From assembly GCF_900184795.1 (NCBI RefSeq), contig NZ_FXXN01000022.1, positions 251,398-315,397 of the forward strand: 64,000 bases of DNA, read 5' to 3'. Source of the stretch: Magnetospirillum sp. 15-1. Lineage in GTDB: Bacteria; Pseudomonadota; Alphaproteobacteria; Rhodospirillales; Magnetospirillaceae. Position numbers and translations under genes: made by a program. Positions 35,674 through 45,510 of this stretch are shown here, one piece after another (the stretch's first letter is position 1; each line of letters starts with the position of its first letter). The notes beneath the pieces are model-generated. The model was not told the origin of the DNA. It saw only the letters and a program-made list of their open reading frames with translations, and searched no databases.

Positions 35674-35736
35674 ACACCTAGGGCATCGGGCGCCAAATCC
35701 GGCGCACGGTGCGACCAGCCGCCGTCGAGGCGGCGG

Positions 35737-35764
35737 CCTAAGCCCGCGAAGGTGCGCGCTTAGG
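35737..35764. repeat. Inverted repeat CCTAAGC-N14-GCTTAGG beside the IS nest
   Basis: This is a 7-bp perfect stem with a 14-base GC-rich loop, just before the ycgN-like gene's 3' end. It could terminate or stabilise the convergent transcripts; no T run follows on either strand. The rest of 35669-35778 shows only a GCCGCC-GGCGGC hairpin. Confidence 0.35.
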
Positions 35765-35778
35765 CAGAGGCGCCCTTG

Positions 35779-36261
35779 CTATTCCGGCCATGTCACCACG
35801 TGATAGTCGAGCAGGTCGGCGCGGGACTCGGCGATGACCTTGCCGCGTACCGAGATGCCGGCCCGGTGCACCGTCTCCGGGTCGCCCGAGACCAGCGGAT
35901 GCCACCACTGCAGCACCTTGCCCTCGGACAGCACCCGGTAGGCGCAGGTGGACGGCAGCCATTTGAGGGTGGGCAGCACCACCGGGCTCAGTTCGACGCA
36001 GTCCGGCACCGAATCCCAGCGCTTCGCATAGCTCTTGCACCCGCAGGTGTGCAGGTTGAGCAGCCGACAGGCCACGTTGGTGTAGTGGATCTCGCCGGTG
36101 TCGGCGTCTTCCAGCTTGTGCAGGCAGCAGCGGCCGCAGCCGTCGCACAGGGATTCCCACTGCTCGCGCGTCATGGCCGACAGCGGCGTGGTCCGCCAGA
36201 ACGGCGGACCTTCCGCGTCCTTATCAGCCCTGGTCGTGTTGGCGGATGAATTCGCGGACAT
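35779..36261 (-). CDS. YcgN-like (UPF0260) cysteine-cluster protein
   Basis: The protein has about 160 residues with a CxxCxxxCC-type cluster near the N-terminus ([15 protein letters not shown]) and later cysteines in [20 protein letters not shown] and PSTCAYR. This is the YkgJ/YcgN pattern thought to bind zinc or iron-sulfur; the biochemical role is unknown. The ATG at 36261 is the only start that keeps the family's PFW segment before the cysteines, and it overlaps phaZ by 38 bases. The two genes are therefore coupled. Confidence 0.85.
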   Translation of the reverse strand: MSANSSANTTRADKDAEGPPFWRTTPLSAMTREQWESLCDGCGRCCLHKLEDADTGEIHYTNVACRLLNLHTCGCKSYAKRWDSVPDCVELSPVVLPTLKWLPSTCAYRVLSEGKVLQWWHPLVSGDPETVHRAGISVRGKVIAESRADLLDYHVVTWPE

Positions 36262-37450
36262 TGGGGTAGACCTCTTCACGCCAGCGGCGGCCGTTGAAGA
36301 CGCCATAATGGCCCACCTTGGGCTGCAAGTGGTAGCGCTGCTTCTCGGGAGCCAGATTGACGCACAGATCGTGGGCCGCCTTGGTCTGGCCGACGCCGGT
36401 GATGTCGTCCTTCTCGCCCTCGATGGTCATCAGGGCGGTGTGGCGGATGGCGCCGGGATCGACCTTGCGGCCACGCGACACCATGATGCCGCGCGGCAGG
36501 TGATGCTCCTGGAACACCTTGCGGATGGTTTCCAGGTAGTAGTCGGCCGGCAGGTCCATCACCGACAGGTACTCGTCGTAGAACTCACGGTGCTGGGAGG
36601 CGGAATCGCCGTCGCCCTTGACCATGTTCTGGAACAGCTTGACGTGCTCGCCCACGTGGCGCTCCAGGTTCATGCTCATGAAGCCGTGCAGTTGCAGGAA
36701 ACCGGGATAGACCTTGCGGCCGTGGCCGGCATAGGTCATGGGCACCGAGTGGATCACCGTGCGCTCGAACCACGAATGGGGCTTGTGGGTGGCGACGTCG
36801 TTGACCTTGGTGGGGTTGATGCGGGTGTCGATGGGACCGCCCATCATCAGCATGGAGCGCGGCTGGTTGGGATTATTCTGGGCGGCCATCAGCGACACCG
36901 CCGCCAGCATGGGCACCGACGGCTGGCACACCGCCATGATGTGGGTGTCGGGGCCGAGGAACTCGATGAATTCGACCAGCAGGTCGATGTAGTCGTCCAG
37001 GGAGAAGTCGCCCCGGGCCAGCGGAACGTCGCGGGCATCAAGCCAGTCGGTGATGTAGACGTCATGCTCGTGCAGCATGGTCTCGACCGTGCCGCGCAGC
37101 AGAGTGGCGAAGTGCCCGGACATGGGAGCCAGCAACAGAACCTTGGGGTCCTTGCGCCCTTCGACGCTGCGCTTGAAATGCAGCAGGTTGCAGAACGGGG
37201 TGTGATGAACCACCTGCTCGACCACATTCACCGTCTCGCCGTCCACCGTGGTGGTGGGCAGGTTGAAGGGCGGCTTGGGATAACGCCGCGTGGTGCGCTC
37301 CACCAGTTCCGCCGTCGCCGCCACCGTGCGGCCGAACCTGGTATAGGCCATGGGCACCCAGGGGTGGCTGTACATGGTCTGCATGGCCTCGGCCAGCATG
37401 CGCATGGGGGCGAAAGCGTGGTGCTGCATTTCGTGCAGATGATAGAGCAT
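36224..37450 (-). CDS. phaZ: Intracellular polyhydroxyalkanoate depolymerase
   Basis: The protein has 408 residues, matching PhaZa-type PHB depolymerases ([20 protein letters not shown]). The nucleophile is Cys175 in AVCQPSVP, as in the Ralstonia enzyme, in place of a lipase-box serine. It degrades stored PHB granules inside the cell. No signal peptide is present. A CTGC-N3-GCAG site 127 bases upstream resembles PhaR boxes, suggesting control together with granule formation. Confidence 0.94.
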   Translation of the reverse strand: MLYHLHEMQHHAFAPMRMLAEAMQTMYSHPWVPMAYTRFGRTVAATAELVERTTRRYPKPPFNLPTTTVDGETVNVVEQVVHHTPFCNLLHFKRSVEGRKDPKVLLLAPMSGHFATLLRGTVETMLHEHDVYITDWLDARDVPLARGDFSLDDYIDLLVEFIEFLGPDTHIMAVCQPSVPMLAAVSLMAAQNNPNQPRSMLMMGGPIDTRINPTKVNDVATHKPHSWFERTVIHSVPMTYAGHGRKVYPGFLQLHGFMSMNLERHVGEHVKLFQNMVKGDGDSASQHREFYDEYLSVMDLPADYYLETIRKVFQEHHLPRGIMVSRGRKVDPGAIRHTALMTIEGEKDDITGVGQTKAAHDLCVNLAPEKQRYHLQPKVGHYGVFNGRRWREEVYPNVREFIRQHDQG

Positions 37451-37576
37451 GTCCGTCGACCCCAGGCTGATTGGAACGGTGGCGTGGATTTTTGTTACAG
37501 GCTGATGACAATTCCCGCAACAAAATTATTCGGCACCATAGTGCAGAATACGCATTGACCCGGGTTTCATTTCATG

Positions 37577-37587
37577 CTGCGTCGCAG
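37577..37587. promoter_or_regulatory. PhaR-like box CTGC-GTC-GCAG upstream of phaZ
   Basis: The box extends to a 7-1-7 palindrome TGCTGCG-T-CGCAGCA (37575-37589) in the 142-base gap between cobB and phaZ. PhaR of Paracoccus and Rhodobacter is reported to bind CTGC-N3/4-GCAG. Assignment is by sequence match and by the PHA gene it precedes; phaR itself is not in the window. Confidence 0.5.
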
Positions 37588-37592
37588 CAAGT

Positions 37593-38939
37593 TCAAGGGG
37601 TGGCGCCATCGATGAGATGGACGAACGAGCCCATCACCCGGCCTTCCGTCAGCCCGGCGGACCCCAGCGGCGTCCCCGGAGCGTCGGCGATGGCGAACAG
37701 CGGCAGGCCTTCCTCCGCCAGGATGGACGCATAGTGGAATTCATGGCCGCGAAAGGTCGCTCCCGCCCGGCCCAACGCCCCGTCGGCGGAAAGCCGCGCA
37801 CGGCGGTAGCCCAGATGCAGCTTCCGCCTGGCGAACGAGGTTTCCAACCCCAATAGCCCGGCCATGGCGTGGCGGACACCCTGGGCATCCTCCATGCCCC
37901 GGCCCAGCACCATGTAGCCGCCGCACTCGCCGTACAGCACGGCGCCGCGCGCCGCCGCCCGGCGAAGGCCGCCCAGGAACCCGGCATTGCCCGCCAGGAG
38001 GCCGGCATGCAGCTCGGGATAGCCGCCCGGCAGGTAGACGGCATCGGCGGATTGATCCGGCCCCTGGTCGGCCAGGGGGGAGAAGAACGACAACTCCGCC
38101 CCGGCACCCCGCCAGCCCTCCAGCAGCGCGGGATAGGCGAAGGCGAAGGCGGTATCGCGCGCCACGGCGATGTGGTTGCCCAGGGGCGCGATCACGGACG
38201 CCGAGCCCTTGGCGGCAAGACGCGAGGGCTCGGCCAGGGCGATCAGGGCCTCGACATCCAGGTGCTCGGCCACCAGGGCGGCTGCGCCGTCGAGGAAGGC
38301 CTGGAGGTCGGCGCGCTCGGCGGCCTGGACCAGCCCCAGATGGCGGGACGGCGTTTCCAGTCCCGGAGAGGGCGGCAGGAAGCCCAGCAGGCGCACGTCC
38401 GGGCAGGCGATGGAACAGGCGGCGGCGATGGCCGCCTTGTGTTTTTCCCCCACCACCCGGTTGAAGATGACGCCCCGGATGCGCACCTCGGGCCTGAGAT
38501 TGGCGAAGCCGGCCAGTACCGCCGCCGCCGAGCCGGTCATGCCGCGCCCGTCGACGACCAGCACCACCGGCCATCCGGTGGCGGCGGCCAGGTCGGCGGT
38601 GCTGCCGTCGGCCTGGCCGGCCGGCACGAAGGCGCCGTCGAACAGGCCCATCACCCCTTCGCAGACCAGCAGGTCGGCGCCGTCCGCCGCCTTGGCCGCC
38701 AGGGCGTCCAGGGTAATGGGGCGCATGGCCCAGGAATCCAGGTTGTAGCAGGGCCGCCCCGAGGCGCTCGCATGGAAGGCGGGATCGATGTAGTCCGGCC
38801 CCACCTTGGCCGAGCCCACCGCCACGCCGCGCCGGGCCAGCAAGCGCAGCAGGCCCAGCGTCAGGGTGGTCTTGCCGCTGCCCGAGGCGGGCGCGGCGAT
38901 GATGAGGCCCTTGGCGTCAGCCCCCCTTGTCCTAGCCAA
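37593..38939 (-). CDS. cobB: Cobyrinate a,c-diamide synthase
   Basis: The enzyme has about 448 residues and uses ATP and glutamine to amidate the a and c side chains of cobyrinate. The N-terminal dethiobiotin-synthetase-like ATPase shows APASGSGKTTLTLGLL and KVGPDYIDPAFH. The C-terminal class I amidotransferase domain has the nucleophile Cys in LYGECGGYMVLG and a late His. No ATG is available: TTG at 38939 overlaps the SCO1 stop. It belongs to the cob genes nearby (cobA, cobM), though SCO1 and SafE genes lie between. Confidence 0.94.
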   Translation of the reverse strand: MARTRGADAKGLIIAAPASGSGKTTLTLGLLRLLARRGVAVGSAKVGPDYIDPAFHASASGRPCYNLDSWAMRPITLDALAAKAADGADLLVCEGVMGLFDGAFVPAGQADGSTADLAAATGWPVVLVVDGRGMTGSAAAVLAGFANLRPEVRIRGVIFNRVVGEKHKAAIAAACSIACPDVRLLGFLPPSPGLETPSRHLGLVQAAERADLQAFLDGAAALVAEHLDVEALIALAEPSRLAAKGSASVIAPLGNHIAVARDTAFAFAYPALLEGWRGAGAELSFFSPLADQGPDQSADAVYLPGGYPELHAGLLAGNAGFLGGLRRAAARGAVLYGECGGYMVLGRGMEDAQGVRHAMAGLLGLETSFARRKLHLGYRRARLSADGALGRAGATFRGHEFHYASILAEEGLPLFAIADAPGTPLGSAGLTEGRVMGSFVHLIDGATP

Positions 38940-39534
38940 TGTGCTTCTTCAGCCCCGCCGCCAGATCGTCGGCGGAAATGCCGTGGGTGAAGTGGGCGAC
39001 GAACTTGCCGTCGGGACCCATCAGGTAAAGGATGGCCGAGTGGTCGACGGTATAGTGCTCGGGCCGGTCGCCCTTGACCTTGGCGGCATAGACCTTGAAC
39101 TCCTTGGCCACCTTGGCCACTTCCTCCGGCGTGCCGGTCAGGCCGACGATATCGGGGGAAAAGGCGCCGACGTATTCCTTCATCACCGCCACGCTGTCGC
39201 GCTCGGGATCGATGGTGATGAAGATGGGCACCACCTTCCTGGCATAGCTGGGTCCCAGCTTCTCCAGGGTCGCCGTCACCGTCGACAGGGTGGTCGGGCA
39301 GACGTCGGGGCAGAAGGTGTAGCCGAAGAAGATCAGCATATAGCGATTGCGGAAATCGCGGTCGCTGACCTGCTTGCCGTTATGGTCGGTCAGTTGGAAG
39401 GGGCCGCCAATGGCGGGAATGGACTTGGCGCCCTCGGAACTCTGGCCGCTCCAGATCACCAGGCGGACACCGACCACCACCAGGGCGACGACGATCACCG
39501 CCATCAGGGCCAGCAGGCTGCGTGAAAACTTCAT
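38932..39534 (-). CDS. SCO1/SenC-family copper chaperone
   Basis: The protein has 200 residues with one N-terminal membrane anchor (residues 7-27) and a periplasmic thioredoxin fold. The copper ligands Cys75 and Cys79 (FGYTFCPDVCPTT) and the conserved His in TVDHSAILYLM are present. SCO proteins deliver copper to the CuA site of cytochrome oxidase or protect against oxidative stress. Next to a TauE/SafE-like protein with a CxxxC motif, a respiratory metal role is plausible. It overlaps cobB. Confidence 0.93.
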   Translation of the reverse strand: MKFSRSLLALMAVIVVALVVVGVRLVIWSGQSSEGAKSIPAIGGPFQLTDHNGKQVSDRDFRNRYMLIFFGYTFCPDVCPTTLSTVTATLEKLGPSYARKVVPIFITIDPERDSVAVMKEYVGAFSPDIVGLTGTPEEVAKVAKEFKVYAAKVKGDRPEHYTVDHSAILYLMGPDGKFVAHFTHGISADDLAAGLKKHIG

Positions 39535-39550
39535 CCAGGCCTCTCCACAT

Positions 39551-40309
39551 TCACGAGGCGAGCAATTGCCAGGCCATGAGGCCCAACATTCCCGCGTTCA
39601 GAACCAACAAGGCGGGTGCCGCCCGCAACAGCGGAGCCCGCCAATGGGATACCGCCGCCTGCCCCACCGCCGCCACCAGCACCAGCATGGGCACCGTTCC
39701 GGCCCAGAAGGCCAGCATGCCGAAGGCACCGGCCACCGGATTGCCGCCCGCCGCCGCCGCCGCCAGGGCGGCGTAAAGCAGGCCGCAGGGAATAAACCCC
39801 AGCATCACCCCGAGCATCCAGCCGCGCAGCCCGAAGGGGCGCGCGAACAACGGCCCGGCCATACGCCCCACCGCGCGCGACCAGCGACTTTCGCCGCCGG
39901 CTCCGCCCAGCGCCTTGATCCCGGGCAAGGCCATGCCCAGCAGCAGCAGCGCCGCCATGCCCAGCAGCACGGCGGCCAGCAGGCGGAACGATCCCGCCCC
40001 GCCCAGGATGCCACCGAACCCCGCCGCCACGGCGCCCAGCGCCCCGTAGGTGGTGGCGCGGCCCAGATGATAGGGCAGCAGGGCCGCCCCCGCCAGCCGC
40101 CGCATCTCGGTCATGCGTTCCAGGGGGATGGCCTCCAGCCTTGCGGCCACCTGGGACAGCGCGAAGGGGCCGCACATGCCGACGCAATGGGTCAGGCTGC
40201 CCACCAGCCCGGTGACGAACAGGCCGAGAATCAGGTTCTCGCGGCCGTCGATGCCGACGCGGCAGATGCCGATACCGGCATGGGCCAGATCGGTCAGCAC
40301 CTCGATCAC
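39551..40309 (-). CDS. TauE/SafE-like membrane protein with HCVGMCG motif (COG2836 type)
   Basis: The protein has 252 residues with about six helices. Near the N-terminus the motif LTHCVGMCGPF resembles the metal-handling CxxxC of the COG2836 group linked with cbb3 oxidase assembly and copper trafficking; FIPCGLLYAAL is also typical. The start is GTG 40309, overlapping the cobA stop (GTGA). It sits between cobA and SCO1. Substrate is not determined; annotation as sulfite exporter would come from family name only. Confidence 0.8.
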   Translation of the reverse strand: MIEVLTDLAHAGIGICRVGIDGRENLILGLFVTGLVGSLTHCVGMCGPFALSQVAARLEAIPLERMTEMRRLAGAALLPYHLGRATTYGALGAVAAGFGGILGGAGSFRLLAAVLLGMAALLLLGMALPGIKALGGAGGESRWSRAVGRMAGPLFARPFGLRGWMLGVMLGFIPCGLLYAALAAAAAGGNPVAGAFGMLAFWAGTVPMLVLVAAVGQAAVSHWRAPLLRAAPALLVLNAGMLGLMAWQLLAS

Positions 40310-41085
40310 GGCGCCCACCAATCCAGCCGGCGGCGTAACTCGACGACCGGCCCGACCACCAGCAGGGCCGGTGGCTTCAGCCCGGCCCGCTCCACCGCCC
40401 CCGCCGCCTCGGCCAGGGTGGTTTCCAGCACGCTCTGGCGCGGCGTGGCGGCATTGCAGATTACGGCCACCGCCTCGTCCGCCCTGCGGCCCGCCGCCAT
40501 CAGACGGGCGGTCAGGCGGTCCAGATGCTTCAGCCCCATGTAGAACACCAGGACGGGAGCGCCGCGCGCCAGGCAATCCCAGTCGAATTCATCGGGAATG
40601 TCGCCGTCGGGGCCGTGGCCGGTGACGAAGGCCACCGCCGAATTGGTCTCCTTGGCGGTCACCGGGATACCGGCATAGGCCAGCCCGCCGATCCCCGCCG
40701 TGATGCCCGGCACGATGCGGAAGGGAATGCCGGCCGCCACCAGGGCCAGGGCTTCCTCCGGCCCGCGCCCGAAGACGAAGGGATCGCCGCCCTTGAGGCG
40801 CAACACCTTCTTGCCGGCCCGCGCCAGTTCGATCAGCCGCGCGGTGATGTCCGCCTGCCGCGCCGAGGCTTCGCCGCCCCGCTTGCCCATGGATTCGACC
40901 GTGGCCGAGGACGGGATCAGGGCGAGGATGCGCCGATCCACCAGGGCGTCGTGGACGACCACGTCGGCGCTGCGCAACGCATGCAGCGCCAGCAGGGTCA
41001 GCAGGCCGGGATCGCCGGGGCCGGCACCGGCCAGCCAGACCGAACCGGAAGCGAAATCGGGAAGATCGAAAGGCAGATCGAGCAT
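40306..41085 (-). CDS. cobA: Uroporphyrinogen-III C-methyltransferase
   Basis: The enzyme has 259 residues and puts two SAM-derived methyl groups on uroporphyrinogen III to give precorrin-2. Motifs of tetrapyrrole methylases are present: VWLAGAGPGDPGLLT, LRLKGGDPFVFGRGPEE and VPGITAGIGGLAYAGIP. It is the stand-alone form without a CysG dehydrogenase part. It overlaps the following SafE-like gene by four bases and follows cobM, so it is part of a cobalamin-centred operon. Confidence 0.95.
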   Translation of the reverse strand: MLDLPFDLPDFASGSVWLAGAGPGDPGLLTLLALHALRSADVVVHDALVDRRILALIPSSATVESMGKRGGEASARQADITARLIELARAGKKVLRLKGGDPFVFGRGPEEALALVAAGIPFRIVPGITAGIGGLAYAGIPVTAKETNSAVAFVTGHGPDGDIPDEFDWDCLARGAPVLVFYMGLKHLDRLTARLMAAGRRADEAVAVICNAATPRQSVLETTLAEAAGAVERAGLKPPALLVVGPVVELRRRLDWWAP

Positions 41086-41122
41086 GGTGGCCCGTACTAT
41101 AAGGGCATGCGGCCCGGGAGTC

Positions 41123-41884
41123 TCACTCCTTGCCGGGACGCAAGACGTGGGTATGGTCCTCGGCATAGAGGCGGGAATCGGTGAACTCGGCACCGCCCAG
41201 CACACGGCCCACCAGGATCAGGGCGGTGCGGGTCAGCCCCGCCGCCTTCACCTTGTCGCGGATGTCGGCCAGGGTTCCCCGGATGAAGCTCTGGTCGGGC
41301 CAACCCACCCGGAAGGCCACCACCACCGGGCAATCGGCACCGTAGAGCGGCGACAATTCCTTGACCACATGGGCCAGGTTGCTCACCGACAGATGGATGG
41401 CCAGCGTCGCGCCGCTGCGACCCAGCGTCGCCAGATCCTCGTTGTTGGGCATGGCCGACGAGCGCACAGAGGTCCGGGTCAGGATCACCGTCTGGCTGAC
41501 GTCGGGCAGGGTCAACTCGGTGGCGAGCGCGGCCGCCGCCGCCGCGAAGGCGGGAACGCCGGGGGTCACGTCATAGGGAATGCCCAAGGCGTCCAGGCGG
41601 CGCATCTGCTCGGCGATGGCGCCATAGATGGAGGGATCGCCGGAATGGACGCGGGCCACGTCGTGACCCTTGGCGTGAGCCGCCTCCATCTCGGCGATGA
41701 TCTCGTCCAGATTGAGCGGCGCGGTGTCGACCACCTGGGCCGAGGGCGTGGCCTCGGCGACGATCTCGGGCGGCACCAGCGAACCGGCATACAGCACCAC
41801 CGGGCAGCGGCGGATCAGATTCAGCCCCCGGACCGTGATGAGGTCGGGAGCGCCGGGGCCGGCGCCGATGAAATGGACGGTCAT
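41123..41884 (-). CDS. cobM: Precorrin-4 C11-methyltransferase
   Basis: The enzyme has 253 residues: [18 protein letters not shown] at the N-terminus and [18 protein letters not shown] in the middle are CobM hallmarks. It methylates C11 of precorrin-4 in aerobic-type cobalamin synthesis. It lies 37 bases before cobA and is separated from pgk upstream by a folded repeat element. Confidence 0.95.
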   Translation of the reverse strand: MTVHFIGAGPGAPDLITVRGLNLIRRCPVVLYAGSLVPPEIVAEATPSAQVVDTAPLNLDEIIAEMEAAHAKGHDVARVHSGDPSIYGAIAEQMRRLDALGIPYDVTPGVPAFAAAAAALATELTLPDVSQTVILTRTSVRSSAMPNNEDLATLGRSGATLAIHLSVSNLAHVVKELSPLYGADCPVVVAFRVGWPDQSFIRGTLADIRDKVKAAGLTRTALILVGRVLGGAEFTDSRLYAEDHTHVLRPGKE

Positions 41885-41900
41885 GGAGTACCTCTAAAAA

Positions 41901-41962
41901 TCGTCATGGCCGGGCTTGACCCGGCCATCCATGGACCCCCGGGCCAGGCCCGGGGGTGACGA
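41901..41962. repeat. Cloverleaf-like intergenic repeat (two hairpins inside an outer stem)
   Basis: Outer stem TCGTCA (41901-41906) pairs with TGACGA (41957-41962). Inside are TGGCCGGG-CTTGA-CCCGGCCA and ACCCCCGGGC-CA-GGCCCGGGGGT. This is the pattern of mobile REP-like repeats common between genes of alphaproteobacteria. It lies between pgk and cobM and could end or stabilise the pgk message. Nothing else was seen in this gap. Confidence 0.7.
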
Positions 41963-41984
41963 TGAAGAATGGCAGGTTTCAATC

Positions 41985-43232
41985 TCAGCCGCAGCCGCCG
42001 ACGCCACCGGCGCCACAGCCGCAGCCGGTGCCGCGCACCTGATCGGGCTGGACGTGCAGGGCGGCCACGCCGGGCAGCTCCTTGCCTTCCAGCCATTCCA
42101 GGAAGGCGCCGCCGGCGGTGGAGATGTAGGAGAACTTATCCTCCACCCCCGCCTTGGCCAGGGCCGAGACGGTATCGCCGCCGCCGCCCACGGTCAGCAG
42201 CTTGCCCTTGGCGGTAAGAGCCGCCGCCGCCTGGGCCACGGCATTGGTGGCCTTGTCGAAGGGGGCGATCTCGAAGGCGCCCAGCGGGCCGTTCCACACC
42301 AGGGTCTTGCAGCTTTCCAGCAGCTTGACCACCGTCTCGGCCGAAGCCGGGCCGGCGTCGAGGATCATCTTGTCCTCGGGGACGGCATCCACGCTCACCA
42401 CGGAATTGGCGGCGTTCTCGGCGAACTCGCCGGCCACCACCGCGTCGGTGGGCAGCACGATGCGGCACTTGGCGGCCTCGGCCTTCTTGATGATCTCGCG
42501 GGCGGTGTCGGCCAGATCCTTCTCGCACAGCGACTTGCCCACCGCCTTGCCCTGGGCGAACAGGAAGGTGTTGGCCATGCCGCCGCCGATGATCAGGTAG
42601 TCCACCTTGGAAACCAGATTGCCCAGCAGGTCCAGCTTGGTCGAAACCTTGGCGCCGCCGACGATGGCGGCCACCGGCTTCTCGGGGGCTTCCAGCGCAC
42701 GCCCCAGCGCCTCCAGCTCGGCCTGCATCAGGCGGCCGGCGGCGGCCGGCAGCAGATGCGCCAGGCCCTCGGTGGAGGCGTGCGCCCGATGCGCGGTGGA
42801 GAAGGCGTCGTTGACATAGGCGTCGCCCAGCGCGGCCAGGGCCTTGGCGAAGGCGGGATCGTTCTTCTCTTCCTCGGGATGGAAGCGGACGTTTTCCAGC
42901 AGGGCGATGTCGCCGTCCTTCATGGAGGCGATCAGCTTCTCGGCGTCCGGTCCGATGCAATCGTCGGCCCAGGCCACCGGCTTGCCCACCGCACGCGCAA
43001 GCGGCTCGACCAGCAGCTTCTGCGAGTACTTGTCCTCGCGCCCCTTGGGGCGGCCGAAATGGGTCAGCACGATGACCTTGGCACCCTTTTCCGCCAGTTG
43101 GATCAGCGTGGCGGCCGAGCGGTCGATACGGGTGGTGTCGGTGACCTTGCCGTCCTTGGCCGGCACGTTGAGGTCGGCGCGCACCAGCACCCGCTTGCCC
43201 TTGACGTCCAGCTTGTCGATGGTCCGGAACAT
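41985..43232 (-). CDS. pgk: Phosphoglycerate kinase with Gly/Cys-rich C-terminal tail
   Basis: The enzyme has 415 residues and catalyses the ATP-forming step between 1,3-bisphosphoglycerate and 3-phosphoglycerate. Marks are [15 protein letters not shown], and the C-domain nucleotide site [13 protein letters not shown]. The normal enzyme would end near ELPGVAAL; here 23 more residues follow, closing [15 protein letters not shown] with three cysteines. The tail is in frame and its stop is clear. AAGGAG precedes the start. It is encoded after gap in the same direction with a hairpin between. Confidence 0.96.
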   Translation of the reverse strand: MFRTIDKLDVKGKRVLVRADLNVPAKDGKVTDTTRIDRSAATLIQLAEKGAKVIVLTHFGRPKGREDKYSQKLLVEPLARAVGKPVAWADDCIGPDAEKLIASMKDGDIALLENVRFHPEEEKNDPAFAKALAALGDAYVNDAFSTAHRAHASTEGLAHLLPAAAGRLMQAELEALGRALEAPEKPVAAIVGGAKVSTKLDLLGNLVSKVDYLIIGGGMANTFLFAQGKAVGKSLCEKDLADTAREIIKKAEAAKCRIVLPTDAVVAGEFAENAANSVVSVDAVPEDKMILDAGPASAETVVKLLESCKTLVWNGPLGAFEIAPFDKATNAVAQAAAALTAKGKLLTVGGGGDTVSALAKAGVEDKFSYISTAGGAFLEWLEGKELPGVAALHVQPDQVRGTGCGCGAGGVGGCG

Positions 43233-43259
43233 GGAAGCTCCTTATGTCTGGAAGGAATT

Positions 43260-43286
43260 CGGGCGGAAGGGAGACCCTTCCGCCCG
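43260..43286 (-). terminator. Strong hairpin between gap and pgk
   Basis: A perfect 12-bp stem CGGGCGGAAGGG / CCCTTCCGCCCG has a three-base loop in the 71-base gap. No T run follows on the minus strand, so it may act as a processing or stability element that sets the gap-to-pgk ratio rather than as a full terminator. Confidence 0.5.
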
Positions 43287-43303
43287 GATCGGTACCAAGC
43301 GGC

Positions 43304-44611
<1,308 letters not shown>

Positions 44612-45433
44612 ATGAAGATGCTGTTTGCGCGCCGCCCCATGCTCGCCCTTTCCCTGGCGGCCGGGCTGGCCGCCAGCCCGGCGTTTGCCGCCGATACCGT
44701 TGTGGCCAACGTCAACGGCTCCGACATCAAGATGTCGCAGTTGGCCGAATTCGGCCGCCAGATGGGTCCGCAGGCCCCCTACGAAGCGGTGCTCGAGGTC
44801 GCCATCAACAACCAGCTGGTCTACGAACAGGCCAAGCGCGAGAAGCTGGACGCCGATCCCGACGTCAAGGCGGCCCTGAAGCGGGTCGAGGTCCAGCTGA
44901 TGGCCCAGGCCATGATGCAGAAGAAGGTCCGCGGCGCCGTCACCGAAGAAGCCATCAAGGCCCGCTACGACCAGGCGGTGAAGAATTTCACCCCCCAGGA
45001 AGAAGTGCACGCCCGTCACATCCTGGTGGAAACCGAGGAAGGCGCCCGCTCGATCATCGCCGACCTGAATCGCGGCTCGGATTTCGGCGAACTGGCCAAG
45101 AGCCGTTCCACCGACAAGGGCTCGGGCGCCATGGGTGGCGATCTCGGCTATTTCGTCCAGAGCGCCATGGTGCCGGAATTCGCCACCGCCGCCTTCGCCA
45201 TGCGTCCGGGCGAGGTGTCCAAGACCCCGGTGAAGAGCCAGTTCGGCTATCACATCATCAAGGTCGAGGACAAGCGGATGGCCTCCATCCCGCCCTTCGA
45301 CCAGGCCAAGCCGGTCATCGCCCGCCAGATCGCCGATGAACTCCAGGAAAAGATGGTGATCGATCTGCGCGAGAAGGCCAAGATCAAGCGGTTCAAGCCC
45401 GACGGCACGCCGCTGGAAGCGGCCAAGAAGTAA
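44612..45433 (+). CDS. Periplasmic parvulin-type peptidyl-prolyl isomerase
   Basis: The protein has 273 residues with a Sec signal peptide (cut near SPAFA/ADT). A SurA/PrsA-like N-terminal helical part is followed by a parvulin domain (VHARHILVETEEGARSII, FGELAKSRSTDKGSG, MGGDLGYF, FGYHIIKVEDKR). It should help fold outer membrane or secreted proteins in the periplasm. AAGGA stands before the ATG; M3 is a possible alternative. A perfect terminator follows. Confidence 0.93.
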   Translation: MKMLFARRPMLALSLAAGLAASPAFAADTVVANVNGSDIKMSQLAEFGRQMGPQAPYEAVLEVAINNQLVYEQAKREKLDADPDVKAALKRVEVQLMAQAMMQKKVRGAVTEEAIKARYDQAVKNFTPQEEVHARHILVETEEGARSIIADLNRGSDFGELAKSRSTDKGSGAMGGDLGYFVQSAMVPEFATAAFAMRPGEVSKTPVKSQFGYHIIKVEDKRMASIPPFDQAKPVIARQIADELQEKMVIDLREKAKIKRFKPDGTPLEAAKK

Positions 45434-45443
45434 AAGCCTGATG

Positions 45444-45475
45444 GGCCCGGCCGCCACAAACGGCCGGGCCTTTCT
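45444..45475 (+). terminator. Rho-independent terminator after ppiC
   Basis: Stem GGCCCGGCCG / CGGCCGGGCC with loop CCACAAA is followed by TTTCTCCTT. It separates ppiC from argJ. Confidence 0.85.
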
Positions 45476-45510
45476 CCTTAGGAACTCCCTTCAAGACGAG
45501 ACCCGACGCC

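Noticed and set aside
41085-41122. Cobalamin riboswitch before or inside the cob genes
   Set aside because: Gaps are short (37-100 bases) and no B12-box-like sequence was seen.
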